9,153 nucleotides of DNA from Phycisphaerae bacterium (GTDB lineage Bacteria; Planctomycetota; Phycisphaerae; UBA1845; Fen-1342), in NCBI GenBank assembly GCA_020058145.1, contig JAGVEP010000209.1, positions 1 to 9,153 of the forward strand, given 5' to 3'. Positions within the stretch are counted from its first letter, which is position 1; each line of letters begins with the position of its first letter. A program made the position numbers and the translations under genes. Positions 1 through 6,004 of the stretch are shown piece after piece. A model generated the notes under the pieces. It saw only the letters and a list, made by a program, of their open reading frames with translations. It did not search any database and was not told the DNA's origin.

Positions 1-330
1 CGACTGTAAAATCACACATGTCCGTTGCTCCTTTGGAAAAAAGTTGTTTGGGCCGGTTGTTATACCGGCCCGAGCAACGGACGCTCATCCCCATCTACAT
101 TCCGTCGCCCCGTTGGGGCGAAGAGCGGGCGCGTTTGTACGCGGACGCGCCGCGGGCGCGCATGGACACGGCGCGGCTCTGCATAGATGCAAAGGCGCGG
201 CGCGGGGACGGAATTTCTCGAAAAATGGACGCGCCGCCGGCAGAAATGGAGTCGTTACCAAAGCGGAGCCCGGACGCGACCATGGCGGCCGAGGCGCCGG
301 CGTCCCGCACCGGCTGGCCGGGGGCATTCG
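1..330. other. Non-coding, GC-rich stretch downstream of the radical SAM gene
   Basis: I see no credible gene here. The open frames on both strands are arginine/alanine/proline-rich, lack ribosome binding sites and match no family I recognise. The stretch holds the nested inverted repeat listed separately at 20-82. A second, looser stem pairs 198-204 with 230-236 (7 bp, 25-base loop) and lies about 100 bases beyond the radical SAM stop codon. It is probably the 3' untranslated or spacer region of the minus-strand gene. Confidence 0.6.
20..82 (-). terminator. Nested inverted repeat, possible minus-strand terminator
   Basis: An 11-bp perfect inverted repeat (20-30 with 72-82, GTCCGTTGCTC) encloses a 7-bp perfect hairpin (50-56 with 65-71, GGGCCGG/CCGGCCC, 8-base loop). 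Read on the minus strand, the inner hairpin is followed after a short AAACAAC spacer by a run of six T (complement of 37-42). That resembles an intrinsic terminator with a displaced U-tract. It lies about 250 bases past the end of the radical SAM gene. The outer repeat is not needed for termination and could form a competing structure. Confidence 0.35.
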
Positions 331-1710
331 TCAGCTCGTCTGCGCTGGTGCGCGGGACGATAGGAACTCCCGGCAGGCCTGGCGGCTGAAGCTGAAGTTG
401 CGCCGATAGGAGAGACCGCCCAGAAGCGCGATCAGCGGCTTACGCCGTTGCCACAAGCTGCGCCACAACCGGCGCAAGATATTCCAGCGGGAATAGAACA
501 CGCCGTCGCAGGTCTCCATCTCCCGGAGAATGTCCCCGCACGAGAACTGCCGGTAGCGGGCCACCGGAAACGTCAGCGTGTAGTACTTCCAATCCTCCGG
601 AAACGTGTTGGCGACGACGCAGCCCTGTGATTCCATTTCGTCCCACAGCCGCGTGCCGGGCAGCGGCGTGAGGAACAGTGTATTGAGGAAGTCCATGCCA
701 TAGCGAATCGCCGCCGCCGCGATCCGCCGGCCGATGCCCGGCTCATCCGTGTCCAGGCCCAGGATGAACGAACCCGCCACCAGGATCTTGTGCCGCTGGA
801 TGCGGCGGACGGAATCCGCGACATCGCGGCCCTCCAGGATGTGGCGCTTCCCGCCCAGCGCGCGCAGCCCCTCGGCCGTCAGCGATTCAAAGCCGATGAA
901 CACGCCCGTACAGCCGGCCTGGGCGGCCAGCGTCAGCAGCTCCTCGTCATCGGCCATATTGATCGTCGTCTGGGCAATCCACTGTTTGCGCAGCTTCGCC
1001 CGGATCATGGCGCGAAACAGGTCCTTCGCTCGGGCGATATGCTCGGGGCGCGTGCCGATCAGATTGTCGTCCACGATTAGAACATACTTTTCCCGAATCG
1101 CACCGAATTCCCGCACCACGTCTGCGATCGGCCGCTGCCGGTAGCGATGTCCGTTGAACGCCGTCACGCTGCAGAAGCTGCAACTGAGCGGGCAGCCGCG
1201 GGTGGTCTGAATCGCCCCGCAGGCATAATCGCCGGTCAGCAAATCATGCCGGGCCGGCGGAATCTCAGCCATGTTCGCGTGCGCGCCGGCGTAGAGGGGC
1301 TTGAGGGCGCCCTGCCGGACGTCGAGCAAAACCTGCGCCCAAATGTGCTCGGCCTCCCCCGTGACCACCGCATCCACGCGCGCTTGCGCCTCTTCCGTAC
1401 GCATGGTGGCATGAATGCCGCCCATGACGACCGGCACACCGCGGCTACGGAACTCGGCCGCCACCTCGTAGGCGCGGTTCGCCTGTGACGTGAACGCGGT
1501 GATGCCCACCAGGTCCGGGCGCGGCAGGGCCCCGTAGTCGCGCGCCCGGATATTCTCGTCGAAGATCGTGATTTCCCACTCCGGCGGGGTTAGGGCGGCC
1601 AGGACTGCCAGGCCAAGCGGCTTCCAGACACGGTAGTGATTCCAGCGGCTCTCGCGCACGTGGGTCAGGCTCACGAGCGGGTTACCGGGATTGATTAGAT
1701 ATAGGCGAAT
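331..1710 (-). CDS. B12-binding-type radical SAM protein
   Basis: Probable radical SAM enzyme with an N-terminal cobalamin-binding-like Rossmann domain. Counted from the GTG at 1674, the N-terminal domain spans about residues 1-140 and has VVMGGIHATMRTEEA and DAVVTGEAE, typical of this class. The classical Asp-x-His-x-x-Gly cobalamin-ligand motif is not visible, as in many relatives. The [4Fe-4S] motif is RGCPLSCSFC (Cys161, 165, 168; CxxxCxxC), followed by VDDNLIG and GFESL as expected for the TIM-barrel core. The substrate cannot be told; relatives act in lipid, cofactor or natural-product modification. Start choice: GTG at 1674 has no Shine-Dalgarno and would cut off the first beta strand. 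The in-frame extension RLYLINPGNPL looks homologous, and the only start-like codon there is ATT at 1708-1710, preceded by GAGAGG nine bases upstream. The nearest in-frame stop is at 1738-1740. The gene stands alone on its strand. The family call is firm; the start is moderately sure. Confidence 0.85.
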   Translation of the reverse strand: MRLYLINPGNPLVSLTHVRESRWNHYRVWKPLGLAVLAALTPPEWEITIFDENIRARDYGALPRPDLVGITAFTSQANRAYEVAAEFRSRGVPVVMGGIHATMRTEEAQARVDAVVTGEAEHIWAQVLLDVRQGALKPLYAGAHANMAEIPPARHDLLTGDYACGAIQTTRGCPLSCSFCSVTAFNGHRYRQRPIADVVREFGAIREKYVLIVDDNLIGTRPEHIARAKDLFRAMIRAKLRKQWIAQTTINMADDEELLTLAAQAGCTGVFIGFESLTAEGLRALGGKRHILEGRDVADSVRRIQRHKILVAGSFILGLDTDEPGIGRRIAAAAIRYGMDFLNTLFLTPLPGTRLWDEMESQGCVVANTFPEDWKYYTLTFPVARYRQFSCGDILREMETCDGVFYSRWNILRRLWRSLWQRRKPLIALLGGLSYRRNFSFSRQACREFLSSRAPAQTS

Positions 1711-2050
1711 GGATGCGGTCCTCTCAGCCGATGTTTCTTATTGGCCGCCGCGGCGCTCACAATCGTAACTGCGTGGGCCGCCGCGCCGCAAGCCGGCGCC
1801 GCCGTGCGGTCGCGGCGTACTGGCCGCCGGCCCGTTCAAAAATATCCGCCTGCGCCCTATCGCTCGCCCGGGCAGCCGGCTATAATCCTGACGGTTGGTT
1901 TGCTGAAGCTAGTCGTACGCGACACTGTACCGGTCCCGCACTTCCTAGATCACCCGCCCACCTTCTCGGCCGGAACGACGGCCGCTTTCACCCGCGATCC
2001 TGAAAGTAAAACCTCGGCTCGCAGCCAGTGTTTTCAGAAAGAGAGCACCG
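1711..2050. other. Divergent intergenic region with the long leader of the RNA-binding protein gene
   Basis: This spacer separates two divergently transcribed genes. Open frames across it are low-complexity and lack family resemblance. It contains the perfect TATAAT at 1881-1886, which would give the RRM gene a leader of roughly 155-160 bases, and the GAGAGG ribosome binding site of the radical SAM gene on the minus strand (1720-1725). I found no clear minus-strand promoter. Confidence 0.6.
1881..1886 (+). promoter_or_regulatory. -10 box (TATAAT) upstream of the RNA-binding protein gene
   Basis: A perfect TATAAT stands out in a very GC-rich context, 165 bases before the ATG of the RRM gene. 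There is no good -35 hexamer at 16-18 bases spacing (the region reads TATCGC). The promoter may therefore depend on an activator or an alternative sigma factor, or the match may be chance. Confidence 0.4.
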
Positions 2051-2335
2051 ATGGGCAAGAAACTGTATGTTGGGAACTTGGGCTACAATGTCACCAGTGC
2101 GGATCTCCAGCAGCTCTTCACGCCGCACGGGACGGTGCAGAGCGCTCAGGTCATCGAAGACCGCGACGCCGGCCGGAGCAAGGGCTTTGGCTTCGTCGAG
2201 ATGGGCTCGGACCAGGAGGCGAACAACGCGATCACCGCTCTCAATGGCCAGGTGCACGGCGAGCGCGCCTTGACGGTGAACGAAGCCAAGCCGCGTGCGC
2301 CGCGGAGCAGCTCCGGCGGCTACGGCCAGCGCTAG
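2051..2335 (+). CDS. Single-RRM RNA-binding protein
   Basis: A 94-residue protein that is almost entirely one RNA recognition motif. RNP2 is LYVGNL (residues 5-10) and RNP1 is KGFGFVEM (44-51), with the aromatic residues that stack on RNA bases present (Tyr6, Phe47, Phe49). The last RNP1 position, usually aromatic, is Met. A short tail rich in Ser, Gly and Arg (residues 81-94) follows. Size and layout match the bacterial Rbp family, small cytoplasmic single-stranded-RNA binders that are cold- or stress-induced in several phyla. The start has an AAAGAGAG ribosome binding site (2038-2045), five bases before ATG. The long leader would fit post-transcriptional control, though this is inferred. 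The gene appears monocistronic, and the hairpins at 2407-2476 lie downstream. Confidence 0.93.
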   Translation: MGKKLYVGNLGYNVTSADLQQLFTPHGTVQSAQVIEDRDAGRSKGFGFVEMGSDQEANNAITALNGQVHGERALTVNEAKPRAPRSSSGGYGQR

Positions 2336-2351
2336 GCGATCTGCTCTGTGC

Positions 2352-2374
2352 CAGGTGACACCTCGCAGGTGACA
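2352..2374. repeat. 9-bp direct repeat CAGGTGACA x2
   Basis: CAGGTGACA occurs at 2352-2360 and 2366-2374, separated by CCTCG. The first copy also forms the small dyad AGGTG-A-CACCT with the spacer. It lies in the 3' untranslated region of the RRM gene. No function can be assigned. Confidence 0.4.
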
Positions 2375-2406
2375 TCGGCAAGCTGCGGATAACCTGGGAA
2401 TCTAGG

Positions 2407-2426
2407 GCCTCCCGCCAGCGGGAGGC
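2407..2426 (+). terminator. Strong 9-bp hairpin downstream of the RRM gene
   Basis: GCCTCCCGC (2407-2415) pairs perfectly with GCGGGAGGC (2418-2426) around a CA centre. No T-run follows, so it is not a textbook intrinsic terminator. It may stabilise the 3' end of the RRM transcript or act together with the next hairpin. Confidence 0.4.
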
Positions 2427-2440
2427 ATAGGCGAGGCGTG

Positions 2441-2476
2441 GGGGGGCGATTCCCGCGAAAGCGGAGATCGCCCCCC
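2441..2476 (+). terminator. Long hairpin with GAAA tetraloop between the RRM gene and the small ORF
   Basis: GGGGGGCGAT (2441-2450) pairs perfectly with ATCGCCCCCC (2467-2476). After a G-T wobble and one mismatch, four more pairs close on a GAAA tetraloop at 2457-2460, a C-G-closed GNRA loop typical of folded RNA. The only T-rich stretch afterwards is TCTTT at 2481-2485. It could be a terminator for the RRM gene, a leader structure for the gene at 2531, or a copy of a dispersed repeat of the CCCGCGAAAGCGG type. Confidence 0.5.
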
Positions 2477-2530
2477 GCGGTCTTTGCGCGGGCTGTACTC
2501 CGGTCGGCGTGAGGACCTCAGGAGAAGCCA

Positions 2531-2752
2531 ATGCCCCCAAAATGGTCCGCGAAATGGAACCCACCGAAGTATTGGCGCGTGCGGGCTACGGCCGCCGACG
2601 GCCTGATCGTAACGCTGGGGCGCTACGAAACCGCAGAACAAGCGCATGAAGACTGCAGCAAGTTGACGGAGCAAGGTGGCTACCGCGATCTCGCCGTGCA
2701 GGCCATCGCCCCTAGTCCTCACTCGGCTGCGGCCGAAAACACCCCGCCGTAG
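2531..2752 (+). CDS. Small hypothetical protein
   Basis: A 73-residue protein of unknown function. Reality is supported by an AGGAG ribosome binding site (2520-2524) six bases before ATG and by balanced protein-like composition, unlike the other frames around it. Residues 13-58 read like a compact alpha/beta unit: a strand containing YWRVRA, a strand LIVTLGRYE, a helix over ETAEQAHEDCSKLTE, then a strand DLAVQAI. The layout resembles small SPOR-like or DUF-type folds, but I do not recognise a family. No signal peptide or membrane segment is seen. The last 14 residues are a Pro/Ala/Ser tail. The gene follows the hairpins at 2407-2476 and converges on the histidine kinase gene. Confidence 0.6.
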   Translation: MPPKWSAKWNPPKYWRVRATAADGLIVTLGRYETAEQAHEDCSKLTEQGGYRDLAVQAIAPSPHSAAAENTPP

Positions 2753-2851
2753 CAGTGCGAGGTTCTCAGGCGGGCGTTGCGCTTCACGCCGACCACACGT
2801 CCGTCGTATTCGATAGTCTCTGCAGCGGTCGGTGGAAAAGTGCCTCGCCCC

Positions 2852-2881
2852 TGGCTGGCCGGGCCGGGTGCGGCTCAGCCA
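2852..2881 (-). terminator. Hairpin overlapping the histidine kinase stop codon
   Basis: TGGCTG (2852-2857) pairs with CAGCCA (2876-2881), and GCCG (2858-2861) with CGGC (2871-2874), leaving one bulged base. The structure includes the TGA stop of the kinase. A short T-run on the minus strand (complement of 2835-2838) comes about 13 bases later, too far for a classical terminator. It is a candidate end for the operon and may also serve the converging small gene. Confidence 0.25.
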
Positions 2882-4314
2882 CCGGTTCGCGGCAGGCTCA
2901 CGACGACCGCAATCCCATGCCCCGGCTGACTTTCGATCCGTATGGTCCCGCCGTGTGCTTCGACGATCATCCGACAGATCGAAAGCCCCAGTCCGCAGCC
3001 GCGGGGCCCCTGGCCGGACCACGCCTGATCGGCACGATAGAAGCGGTCGAACAGGTGTGGCAGATGTTCGGGTGGAATGCCGGGGCCGTTATCGCGTACG
3101 GTGCTGCGGATCATGTCGCCGGCCTCCGCCATTGAAACTGTGACTTGCTTGCCCGCGCCCGCGTACTTGACCGCGTTCTCGATCAGATTGCTGAGCACTT
3201 GCCGCAGGTACGTTGGATCTCCGCAGACCAGCAAGTCGTCGTTCAGCTCCGTTCGGAGCACGATGCCGCGCTCTTCGGCCAGTGGGCCATACAGGTCCAC
3301 CACGCCGCGAATCGCGTCAGCGAAGCAGACCGGTTCACGCGCCAATCGCAACTCCCCCGCATCGCCCTTCGCCAGCAGCAACAGGTCATCGGCGATCCGC
3401 GTCAAGCGATCGTAGTGCTCGACACTCTGCTCGATCGTCGCGCGCAGCTCCTCGGCCGAGCGTTGCCGCGCCAGGATGACCTCGGCGTTCCCGCGCAGGA
3501 CTGCCAGCGGCGAGCGGAGCTCATGGGATGCGTCCGCGGTGAACTGCCGGACGCGGCGCACGTGGTCCTCGACGCGTTCGAGCATCCGGTTTAAGGTCTC
3601 GGCGAGCCGGTCAAGTTCATCTCCGGTCCCACGCAGGGGCAGGCGTTCCGCGAGCCGCTGGGCCCCAATCTCGTTGGCCTTTTTCGTAATCAGCTCCACC
3701 GGCCGCAGACTGCGCCCGGCGATGATTACGCCGCCGCCTACCGCCCCGGCGACCGCCACTACGAGTGCCACAATCGCGACGGTGCGAAACGTGGCCAACG
3801 AAGCGTACATTCGATCGAGCGCATACGCCGCTTCGGCCACGTAGTGGCTGCCATCGGCACCTGTGAATGTCTGCATGCACACACGCACGGGGTAGTCCAA
3901 CTCGGCGATATTCGCGGTCGCAAAATGTGTTGGCTCCGCTGAGATCCCCTGGTCCAGTGGCGGCATGGGCGTCTGCCAGTTCTCCGCGAACGTGTCGCTG
4001 CTGACGAGCACGCGTCCGTCCGCGCTTTTCAGCCGAAACACGAGCACACCGCGCGGCCGTGCGCCGAGTTCCAGAGCGAAACTCGCCTGCACCGCGGCGG
4101 GGTCCTGGGCGTGGTGGGCCAGCAGCGCCGCCATCTGGTGGACCTCGCCCGCGAGAAAGCCGTCGATTTCGTGCTGCAACGAGTGTGCAAAGCCGATGTA
4201 CAGGACGCCGCACAGCACCACACACACCGCGGTCGTGACGAAGGCCGACCACAGCGTGAGGCGTGTCCGGATCGTCCCCAATCGTCGCTTAGGAGGTGCC
4301 TTCGCGGAGGACAT
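2875..4314 (-). CDS. Sensor histidine kinase of an OmpR-type two-component system
   Basis: An inner-membrane kinase that phosphorylates the adjacent response regulator. From the ATG at 4314 it has 479 residues: a basic N-terminus, membrane helix 1 (about 20-43), a periplasmic sensor region of about 130 residues, helix 2 (about 178-200), HAMP (about 200-250), H-box FTADASHELRSPL with phospho-acceptor His264, N-box LIENAVKYAG, G1 DNGPGIP, F-box FDRFYR and G2 GCGLGLSI. All catalytic motifs are intact. The layout matches CusS/QseC-like kinases, a group that includes copper, silver and other envelope-stress sensors. The periplasmic domain shows no obvious His/Met-rich metal site, so the ligand is open. 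Start choice: an upstream in-frame GTG at 4326 adds four residues, but ATG at 4314 is preferred. The start overlaps the response-regulator end by 26 bases, implying translational coupling. Confidence 0.92.
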   Translation of the reverse strand: MSSAKAPPKRRLGTIRTRLTLWSAFVTTAVCVVLCGVLYIGFAHSLQHEIDGFLAGEVHQMAALLAHHAQDPAAVQASFALELGARPRGVLVFRLKSADGRVLVSSDTFAENWQTPMPPLDQGISAEPTHFATANIAELDYPVRVCMQTFTGADGSHYVAEAAYALDRMYASLATFRTVAIVALVVAVAGAVGGGVIIAGRSLRPVELITKKANEIGAQRLAERLPLRGTGDELDRLAETLNRMLERVEDHVRRVRQFTADASHELRSPLAVLRGNAEVILARQRSAEELRATIEQSVEHYDRLTRIADDLLLLAKGDAGELRLAREPVCFADAIRGVVDLYGPLAEERGIVLRTELNDDLLVCGDPTYLRQVLSNLIENAVKYAGAGKQVTVSMAEAGDMIRSTVRDNGPGIPPEHLPHLFDRFYRADQAWSGQGPRGCGLGLSICRMIVEAHGGTIRIESQPGHGIAVVVSLPRTGG

Positions 4315-4966
4315 AACCGATCCCACGAATCGTGTGAATAAGCGGTACAGAGAACCTGTGATCGACCTTCTTCCGCAGCCGGTTCACGTGGACCTCCAGC
4401 ACATTGGTCAGCGGGTCCTGCTTGAGATCCCACACGTGCTCCAAGATCATCGTGCGCGGGAGCAGTTCTCCCTTGTGGCGCGCGAGGAACTCAAGCAGCG
4501 CGAACTCGGTCGGCGACAAATCCAGACGTTGGCCCGCACGGTGGGCGGTCCGCGCGACCACGTCCACGGATAGGTCCGCCACGCTGATCGGATTCGTTGC
4601 CACCGTCTGCCCACGTCGCAGGAGCGCGCGCAGCCGGGCCAGGAGTTCCGCGAAATTGAAGGGCTTCACAAGATAATCGTCGGCCCCCAGGTCCAGCCCG
4701 CGCACCCGATCGTCCACCGAGTCCCGCGCGGTCAGGCAGATCACGGGCGTGCGGATGTCCCGCGCACGCAGCTCGCGCAGCACCGCGAAACCGCTCAACC
4801 CGGGCAGCATCAGGTCGAGCACAACCGCGTCGTACGGGTGGTTGCAGGCCAGCCGCAGACCCTCGTGGCCGTCGTCGGCGACATCCACGGCGTAGGCGGC
4901 CTCGCGGAGCCCCTTGTGAAGAAACCCGGCCATCCCAGGGTCGTCCTCAATAACGAGGATACGCAT
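4289..4966 (-). CDS. OmpR/PhoB-family response regulator
   Basis: A 225-residue transcription factor activated by the adjacent kinase. The receiver domain (1-118) has the acidic pair EDD (8-10 region), phospho-acceptor Asp51 in VVLDLMLPG, Thr79 and Lys101 (LVKPF). The winged-helix effector domain (about 125-222) has SPTEFALLEFLARHKGELLPR, the recognition-helix region NVLEVHVNRLRKKV, and IHTIRGIGYVL at the end. Length and motifs are those of CusR/QseB-like members, which bind direct repeats about 10-11 bp apart. ATG at 4966 is preceded by GGAGG eight bases upstream and gives a receiver that begins normally (MRILVIEDD). A longer frame back to 5077 only reads through the ferredoxin gene. It overlaps the ferredoxin gene by 20 bases and the kinase by 26. 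Its first codons and leader are duplicated at 6674-6776. Confidence 0.95.
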   Translation of the reverse strand: MRILVIEDDPGMAGFLHKGLREAAYAVDVADDGHEGLRLACNHPYDAVVLDLMLPGLSGFAVLRELRARDIRTPVICLTARDSVDDRVRGLDLGADDYLVKPFNFAELLARLRALLRRGQTVATNPISVADLSVDVVARTAHRAGQRLDLSPTEFALLEFLARHKGELLPRTMILEHVWDLKQDPLTNVLEVHVNRLRKKVDHRFSVPLIHTIRGIGYVLREGTS

Positions 4967-4987
4967 CGCGGCCGCCTCCGAGCCGCA
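4884..4987 (-). repeat. Direct repeat, copy 1 (response-regulator start and leader)
   Basis: These 104 bases match 6674-6776 (103 bases) with one substitution (C4925 versus T6715) and one missing G (4971). Copy 1 covers the leader with its GGAGG and the first 27-28 codons of the intact response regulator. Its upstream part also encodes the last 13 residues and the stop codon of the ferredoxin-like gene. Both copies are in the same orientation, 1790 bases apart. Confidence 0.95.
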
Positions 4988-5342
4988 CGTCAACCCTCCG
5001 TGGCCGATGCGACCCGCTCCGCATGTTCCAGAATCTGTCGCGCGCAGCTTCGGCTGTGCTAGGCGCCGCGCTCCCATCCGTCAACTCCAGCGCGCCGACT
5101 GGACACTCCCGCACACATTGCTGACACCCGTCGCAGTCCGCTGGCTCGGCCAGATAAGGAAATGTCCCCATCGCCCGCGGCTCAAGCTCGCGCTCGCCAC
5201 GGCCGACAACGCGGTGTGTCAATGTCTCGCCTTCGATCTTCCGGCCACGATGCGCGTGCATGCCGATGGCGGCTGGCGCGCAGAGGTCTTGGCAGATCCC
5301 GCAGGAGATGCATAGCCGGCCGGTGAGCCTAAGCCGGTACAT
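4947..5342 (-). CDS. Ferredoxin-like protein with two [4Fe-4S] motifs
   Basis: A 131-residue iron-sulfur protein, probably cytoplasmic and carrying electrons to or from the membrane partner encoded just before it. Cluster motif 1 is Cys11, 14, 17, 21 (CISCGICQDLC, followed by Ala-Pro instead of the usual Pro). Cluster motif 2 is Cys70, 73, 76, 80 (CDGCQQCVRECP). The 49 residues between motifs are more than in short bacterial ferredoxins and resemble electron-transfer subunits of membrane oxidoreductases. The last 30 or so residues (Arg/Gly-rich) look unconserved and run into the response-regulator leader; the stop falls 20 bases inside that gene. ATG at 5342 has AGGGGG six bases upstream and overlaps the membrane-protein gene by 14 bases. 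No partner oxidoreductase is visible in the window. Confidence 0.85.
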   Translation of the reverse strand: MYRLRLTGRLCISCGICQDLCAPAAIGMHAHRGRKIEGETLTHRVVGRGERELEPRAMGTFPYLAEPADCDGCQQCVRECPVGALELTDGSAAPSTAEAARDRFWNMRSGSHRPRRVDVRLGGGRDAYPRY

Positions 5343-5955
5343 TGCTGGCCCCCTGGTCTCGCGCGGCGCGGCCGTAATACCGGGCCGCCATGAGCATGGC
5401 CGCAGCTCCCAGAGCCAGCAGCATGGCGAAAGCCAGGTAGAACGTAATCTCAGCCAGGGCCGTGTTCTGGTTGGAGCGCAGGGCCGCCATCATTTGCCAG
5501 AAACCCGTCTTCGCCGCGGCATACTCCGCGCCCGGCGCCTCCATGACGAGCACGTAACCGATCGTGTTCAGCAGGGCGCCGAGTGCTACCAGGAACAGGC
5601 TGAGACGGAACGACTTGTTGATGTCCTCAGCATTGCGGAACACTTTGACGAGCACGGCGCCCGCCAGGGCAACGGTGCCAAGCGGCACGAACGGCAGGCC
5701 GATCTTGATGTCTGCCATGAGGTCGAGATTCAGGCAGAACACGCCGCACACCAGCGCCACGAACAGGGAACCGTCCCGCAGCACCACGTACGTCAGCCAC
5801 CACAGATCCGCGGCTACCCGCAGAGTCAGGCGGCTGAGGATGCGATCAAAGTACGGCCGTCCGATGTGCAGCAGGAAGGACACCATCGAAAGCAGGACCC
5901 CCACATTGCAGAGGGTCTGTGCCGTCCAGATTTCCAACGCCTTGGCATTACCCAT
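5329..5955 (-). CDS. Five-helix integral membrane protein, unknown function
   Basis: A 208-residue hydrophobic protein with about five membrane helices (roughly residues 13-33, 60-80, 86-106, 116-138 and 166-190). I do not recognise a family. His30 is near the end of helix 1, but no pair of intramembrane histidines suggests heme b. Cys70 and Cys74 lie in helix 2. The coupled downstream ferredoxin makes a membrane anchor or quinone-interacting redox role plausible, by inference only. ATG at 5955 (MGNAKALEIW) has GGAG eight bases upstream. The same frame is open back to 6294, but that part is antisense-like sequence overlapping the PadR gene. It lies 49 bases after PadR and overlaps the ferredoxin start by 14 bases, so it probably leads the four-gene coupled operon. 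Confidence 0.8.
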   Translation of the reverse strand: MGNAKALEIWTAQTLCNVGVLLSMVSFLLHIGRPYFDRILSRLTLRVAADLWWLTYVVLRDGSLFVALVCGVFCLNLDLMADIKIGLPFVPLGTVALAGAVLVKVFRNAEDINKSFRLSLFLVALGALLNTIGYVLVMEAPGAEYAAAKTGFWQMMAALRSNQNTALAEITFYLAFAMLLALGAAAMLMAARYYGRAARDQGASNVPA

Positions 5956-6004
5956 ATTCAGTTCTCCACGAATCAAGTCCGTCTCGATCGCACTCGCACG
6001 TTGC

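Noticed and set aside
85..409. Possible genes on either strand before the radical SAM gene
   Set aside because: Composition is Arg/Ala/Pro/Gly-rich, there are no ribosome binding sites, and no family resemblance.
2773..2790. Small stem GGCGT/ACGCC as terminator of the small gene
   Set aside because: Only 5 bp with an 8-base loop and no T-run; expected by chance in GC-rich DNA.
2402..3022. 206-codon minus-strand frame across the hairpins and small gene
   Set aside because: It crosses both hairpins, is antisense to a gene with a good ribosome binding site, overlaps the kinase end, and is Arg/Pro-rich.
4315..4326. GTG start for the histidine kinase
   Set aside because: It adds only four residues without a better ribosome binding site; ATG at 4314 is the simpler choice.
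4967..5077. N-terminal extension of the response regulator
   Set aside because: It reads through the ferredoxin gene in another frame. The receiver begins at ATG 4966 with a GGAGG site.
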